Shown here: positions 6,607-9,690 of the stretch, piece by piece
How the letters are laid out: each line of letters opens with the position of its first letter
Numbering within the stretch: position 1 is the stretch's first letter
NCBI GenBank assembly: GCA_002392945.1
Contig: DGHZ01000048.1
Coordinates: 1 to 9,690, forward strand
Length of the DNA stretch: 9,690 nucleotides
Source: Caryophanales bacterium UBA3835
GTDB taxonomy: Bacteria > Bacillota_I > Bacilli_A > RFN20 > CAG-826
Reading direction: 5' to 3'
Position numbers and translations under genes: made by a program
Notes under the pieces: generated by a model
Database searches by the model: none
What the model was told of the DNA's origin: nothing
Seen by the model: the letters and a program-made list of their open reading frames with translations, nothing else

Positions 6607-7628
6607 AAAGTCACTCTCCAAGAAATACTTAAGATAAATAATATAGTAGCGACAATAAATAACAATGCGCTTCCACCCAAAAAAGAATAGAAGAAAATAG
6701 GGTCATCTTTAAAGATTACAGTAGAAGCAACTCCTCCTGCTGTTAAGATATAAAAGATAATCGAGAACACAAAAGCCACTTTTTGAGATTGAACAACTTT
6801 AGTGTAATCCTTAAAGACTTGGTCTTTGATATAACGTTTATGTTTATCATCAATATTTAAGCTTGATAAACGGAATCTATTTAAGTGAGTATTGATTCTT
6901 TTTTTGGTGGAAAAATCAATAACAGCCTTTTCATTATAAGTTTTAACATAGCGATAAGGAGTGCCATCACATAAATAAGCGTCAGTGCGGAGTTCATTCT
7001 TTTTCTCACCGATATTATGTTCAAGCATATTATCCATAACTTCAACTTGACTTGAGTGATGATCTTTTTTGATGTTTTTAATTATTGAAAGAATTAATTC
7101 TTTCATTTTAATCGTGTCACGTAGATGTACCCAATATAGTTTTAAACATTCAACATCATAAAAATATGATCTAAATGTTAATTTCATTTTGACCGCGAAT
7201 TCATATTCGTCCAAAGCAAAATTAATTTTCTTTAAGAAGAAGATAAAGTCATCAATATCACATCCTTCATAAGGAGTGTTTTCAAGTAATGTATAAGCTT
7301 CCGCTAAATAGGACTTACGGACTTTGCTCATATAAATAAGGCAAAGGATTCTCCCTAATAAAGCGTGCGCTTCTTTTGGTTCAAGTTCAATAACAGAGGC
7401 GTATTGACTATAAGCAAGAACTGGATCACAAGTAACAAATAAAGTGTTATCGGCTTTCATAAGCATTTTAGAGATTAACTCCGCATAGCCTTCAATCGCC
7501 ACTTTTGGCTCCACTTCTTTCATACAAATAGGGCAAAAACAAGTCGATGCCTCTGGATTAACCGGGAAGATACGACGGTCCACTCTATGAGTTACACAAT
7601 ATGGACATAAACCTTTTCTTGTAGCCAT
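6579..7628 (-). CDS. Zinc-ribbon protein with two C-terminal TM segments, function unknown
   Basis: 349 aa, family not recognised. The N-terminus has paired knuckles CPYC (8-11) and CPIC (32-35), with an extra C30, forming a probable zinc ribbon. Residues 45-200 look all-helical; VLAYSQYASVIELEPKEAHAL (70-90) resembles a TPR unit. Two hydrophobic segments at about 283-305 and 311-335 are followed by a strongly basic tail (KKRRLR). Topology is probably cytoplasmic domain, membrane hairpin, cytoplasmic tail: a membrane-tethered adaptor or assembly factor is one reading, but this is inference. The ATG has no Shine-Dalgarno and lies 10 nt after TATAAT. It is divergent from the methyltransferase-like gene and convergent with rdgB. 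Confidence 0.85.
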   Translation of the reverse strand: MATRKGLCPYCVTHRVDRRIFPVNPEASTCFCPICMKEVEPKVAIEGYAELISKMLMKADNTLFVTCDPVLAYSQYASVIELEPKEAHALLGRILCLIYMSKVRKSYLAEAYTLLENTPYEGCDIDDFIFFLKKINFALDEYEFAVKMKLTFRSYFYDVECLKLYWVHLRDTIKMKELILSIIKNIKKDHHSSQVEVMDNMLEHNIGEKKNELRTDAYLCDGTPYRYVKTYNEKAVIDFSTKKRINTHLNRFRLSSLNIDDKHKRYIKDQVFKDYTKVVQSQKVAFVFSIIFYILTAGGVASTVIFKDDPIFFYSFLGGSALLFIVATILFILSISWRVTLKKRRLRID

Positions 7629-7638
7629 AATTGTTAAA

Positions 7639-7666
7639 ATTATACAATAATTTTGAAAAATGGAAA
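7639..7666 (-). promoter_or_regulatory. Promoter of the zinc-ribbon gene
   Basis: On the - strand: TTTCCA (7661-7666, 4 of 6 to TTGACA), 16-bp spacer, perfect TATAAT (7639-7644). The expected start is about 3-4 nt before the ATG, so the transcript would be nearly leaderless. The elements interleave with the divergent + promoter. Confidence 0.6.
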
Positions 7667-7680
7667 TAAAAATATAGAAT
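7653..7680 (+). promoter_or_regulatory. Promoter of the methyltransferase-like gene
   Basis: TTGAAA (7653-7658), 16-bp spacer, TAGAAT (7675-7680). The predicted start at about 7687 is the A of the ATG itself, a textbook leaderless arrangement. No Shine-Dalgarno is present. Confidence 0.6.
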
Positions 7681-7686
7681 GTAAAT

Positions 7687-8772
7687 ATGAAATTTGTAGA
7701 TAACCCAGAATTAAAAAGTCACTTAAATGAATTAATTGATAAACACCAACTTAATCTTTCTATTTCAGATTTATTAGGTAGCATCTTCGCTAATTTAGAA
7801 ATCACTAATAAAAAAGAGATTAATCTTTTAAGTGAAAAATTTAAAAGTGATAGTCACGATATATTTCTTTCTAAAATAAGTGATTATCTAGATATTGATT
7901 TATCTATTGAAGATAATGAAGAAATTTTTGATAAATATATCGCTAAGGCTATTAATGAATTAGATTCCTCTAAATATATAAATAACAGCTACTATAAATT
8001 TGTAAAACCTAAAGCTAGTAAATTTGGTAAATATGAATTAATTTGGGACCACTATGAACCATATGAATTATTCGCCTATAAAGATATGTCTAATAAAGAC
8101 TATATAGAAATAAATTCACTAGGTTATTTTAAAGAGAAATTCCCATTTTTATCACTTAACTATCAAGGTGTGACTTGGATGAATATCACCCCAAATGAAA
8201 TCGAAACAATGGAAAAATCAATTGAAGAGATTAAAGGTGATGTCATTGTTTTTGGCCTAGGCTTAGGTTATCTCCCTTTTATGGTTATTAACAAAGAAGA
8301 AGTTAGTCACGTTAAAATCATAGAAAACGATCCTAATATCATAAAATTATTTAAAGATAATCTTTTAGATTATTTTCCAAGTAAAGAGAAATTAGAAATA
8401 GTTCAAGACGACGCTACTAAATATCTAAAAACTGATTTAAAAAGTGATTATGCATTTATCGATTTATGGCATTCCCCAGAAGACGGATTAGAGTTATTCC
8501 TCAAATTCAAAAAGAGTGAAAAGTATTCTCAGTCCACTACTTATCTATACTGGCTAGAATCATCATTTTATTTATATTTAAGAAGACTAATGATGACTTT
8601 AATTGAAGAAAATTTAGATAACCAAAATCATGACTATACTAATGAAAGTAATTATGAAGATCACATCATCAATCTTTATTATAAGAAAACAAAAGACCTT
8701 GTCATTTCTAACAAGGCCCAATTAGATAATTTATTAAGTGATAATTCTTTATTAGAATTACTTGATGACTGA
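7687..8772 (+). CDS. Class I SAM-methyltransferase-like protein, function unknown
   Basis: 361 aa. The central Rossmann-like domain (about 184-262) has a glycine-rich motif I VIVFGLGLGY (186-195), an acidic strand-2 end IIEND (211-215), a DDA loop (241-243) after LEIVQ, and FIDLWHSPEDG (257-267) at the strand-4 position. This layout fits SAM-binding enzymes of the methyltransferase/spermidine-synthase fold. The flanks are not familiar: residues 1-110 are helical and charged, then WDHYEPYELF (120-129), the conserved-looking WMNITPNEIETM (164-175), and a helical Tyr-rich C-terminus. No methyl acceptor can be named, and binding without catalysis is possible. The next Met is at residue 133, so the first ATG is preferred. 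Its TGA lies in a terminator stem, 15 bp inside the convergent amidohydrolase gene. Confidence 0.82.
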   Translation: MKFVDNPELKSHLNELIDKHQLNLSISDLLGSIFANLEITNKKEINLLSEKFKSDSHDIFLSKISDYLDIDLSIEDNEEIFDKYIAKAINELDSSKYINNSYYKFVKPKASKFGKYELIWDHYEPYELFAYKDMSNKDYIEINSLGYFKEKFPFLSLNYQGVTWMNITPNEIETMEKSIEEIKGDVIVFGLGLGYLPFMVINKEEVSHVKIIENDPNIIKLFKDNLLDYFPSKEKLEIVQDDATKYLKTDLKSDYAFIDLWHSPEDGLELFLKFKKSEKYSQSTTYLYWLESSFYLYLRRLMMTLIEENLDNQNHDYTNESNYEDHIINLYYKKTKDLVISNKAQLDNLLSDNSLLELLDD

Positions 8773-9690
8773 TAGATATTCAGTCATTTTTTGTACTCTT
8801 TTATAAAGTTCTTTAATATCTTCACCAACAAAGAATTCTCGATCGTAATATAAAACTTTGCCGTTAATCATTGTCATCTTTACGACATCTTTTTCTCCAG
8901 CGTAAACTAAATTATTAACAATATTGTTAATCGGTTGCATACTTGGTCGAGATAAATCAATCATAATGATGTCGGCAAGTTTACCAACTTCTAAAGTGTC
9001 AGCGTCAGTTAAATTCATAGCTTTCGCCCCGTTTACTGTTGCCATTTTTAAAACTTCAAATGCAGGAATAGAGACAGGATCTTTGAGCACTAATTTTTGT
9101 AAACCAGTCACTAAATACATTTCTCTAAACATATCTAAAGCATTATTGCTAGCTGGTCCATCAGTTCCTAACGCCACAGTTACTCCTTTAGAAAGAAGTT
9201 TTTTAATTTCCGCTACTCCGCTAGCGAGTTTCATATTACTTGCAGGATTAGAAACAACAATAATATTTCTCTTTTTAATGATATCAATATCATTATCATC
9301 TAAATAAACACCATGGAATATCGCTCCACCACGGTCAAAGAAATGTAAATCATCAAAGAATTTCATTGGACGAATTCCACGTCTAGATAAACAATCATCC
9401 ACTTCTTGAGCAGTTTCACTTAAGTGAGTATAGAAAGGAAGCTTGGTCTCGTCTAATATCTCTTTAGTGGTTTTAAACATCTCATCTGTTGGAGTGTATT
9501 CACTATGTAAACCAATAACAGCCTTCACTAGACTATCTTTATCCTCATTACATTTAATTAACTCTAGACAGGTTTGTTTGTTTCTACTACTTGGGTCATA
9601 CATAATAAGGTTGACCGCTCTAAAGCCATATTCTTTACATGCCCTTTCAAATTCCTCAGGGAAGAAATATTGGTCAACTACTCCAGTTAT
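8758..9690 (-). CDS. Amidohydrolase/deaminase (MtaD/SsnA-like), N-terminus off the window
   Basis: The reading frame stays open from the stop at 8758 to the right edge: 310 residues visible. An ATG at 9603 is internal, because coding-like sequence continues upstream without a stop. Visible metal and active-site motifs, counted within the visible part: GLHSEYT (60-66), HLSE (89-92), HGVYLD (126-131), SNPASNMKLASG (147-158) and the metal-ligand loop GTDGPASNN (175-183). KLADIIMID (237-245) is the typical C-terminal beta-sandwich return. This is the TIM-barrel family including 5-methylthioadenosine/S-adenosylhomocysteine, guanine and chlorohydrolase-type deaminases. The HxH metal motif would be off-window. 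HSEYT replaces the common HAPYT, so substrate assignment is left open. Full length is probably about 420-440 aa. It overlaps the convergent gene by 15 bp. Confidence 0.9.
   Translation of the reverse strand: MTGVVDQYFFPEEFERACKEYGFRAVNLIMYDPSSRNKQTCLELIKCNEDKDSLVKAVIGLHSEYTPTDEMFKTTKEILDETKLPFYTHLSETAQEVDDCLSRRGIRPMKFFDDLHFFDRGGAIFHGVYLDDNDIDIIKKRNIIVVSNPASNMKLASGVAEIKKLLSKGVTVALGTDGPASNNALDMFREMYLVTGLQKLVLKDPVSIPAFEVLKMATVNGAKAMNLTDADTLEVGKLADIIMIDLSRPSMQPINNIVNNLVYAGEKDVVKMTMINGKVLYYDREFFVGEDIKELYKRVQKMTEYLSVIK
8765..8792 (+). terminator. Intrinsic terminator of the methyltransferase-like gene
   Basis: ATGACTGA (8765-8772) pairs perfectly with TCAGTCAT (8780-8787) around a 7-nt loop, then TTTTT (8788-8792). 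The stem includes the gene's own TGA and lies wholly inside the last codons of the convergent amidohydrolase. No T-run follows on the - strand, so it acts in one direction. Confidence 0.85.

Noticed and set aside
8924..9307. 127-codon + strand open frame inside the amidohydrolase
   Set aside because: It is antisense to conserved active-site motifs (SNPASN, GTDGPASNN), with no recognisable domain or start signal.
9601..9603. ATG at 9603 as the true start of the amidohydrolase
   Set aside because: The frame is open for 29 further codons to the window edge with coding-like content, and the family needs an N-terminal HxH region that lies further upstream.
1..9690. Alternative genetic code with TGA read as Trp, as in mycoplasmas
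   Set aside because: All Trp codons seen are TGG, and TGA serves as a clean stop at 8770-8772 within a terminator stem.

Overview
The window is AT-rich, densely packed and read with the standard code: TGA is a stop (for example at 8770-8772) and Trp is TGG. A ClpB without its N-terminal domain, CIRCE-type heat-shock operators, a short-spacer lipoprotein signal and a low-GC Firmicutes-type tRNA-Gly together suggest a Bacilli-lineage, Mollicutes-adjacent bacterium (an RF39-, Acholeplasma- or Erysipelotrichales-like genome). That placement is an inference from gene character, not a database match.

Layout, left to right. (1) 1-145: tRNA-Gly(UCC) on the + strand with a candidate extended -10 upstream and a strong bidirectional terminator downstream. 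(2) 154-3662, all on the - strand: an acyl-ACP thioesterase-family gene, then a four-TM protein with a large external domain, then a lipoprotein alpha/beta-hydrolase. The last two overlap by 8 bp and are almost certainly co-translated. (3) 3695-5933, - strand: clpB with its own terminator and a sigma-A-like promoter bracketed by two CIRCE operators, the classic HrcA heat-shock arrangement. (4) 5983-6582, + strand: rdgB/HAM1-type XTP/dITP diphosphatase, divergent from clpB. (5) 6579-7628, - strand: a zinc-ribbon, two-TM protein of unknown role that ends tail-to-tail with rdgB in a shared TTAA. (6) 7687-8772, + strand: a class I SAM-methyltransferase-like protein, divergent from the zinc-ribbon gene with interleaved promoters. 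(7) 8758 to the right edge, - strand: a 5'-truncated amidohydrolase/deaminase, overlapping the methyltransferase-like gene tail-to-tail by 15 bp.

Most content is housekeeping: protein disaggregation (ClpB), nucleotide-pool cleaning (RdgB), acyl-chain release (thioesterase) and probable nucleoside or base deamination. The less explained parts are the membrane-protein/lipoprotein-esterase pair and the two divergent hypothetical genes around 7650.

The most general non-gene signal is at the starts. Genes with their own -10 box (thioesterase, rdgB, zinc-ribbon and methyltransferase-like) have no Shine-Dalgarno and put the -10 only 6-13 nt from the ATG. clpB, the membrane protein and the lipoprotein have canonical GGAGG-type sites 8 nt from the ATG. 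This points to mixed leaderless and SD-led translation. No stretch over 300 bases lacks a gene; the largest gap, 5846-5982, is filled by regulatory sites. I saw no insertion sequence, CRISPR array, phage gene or clear novel multi-gene system.
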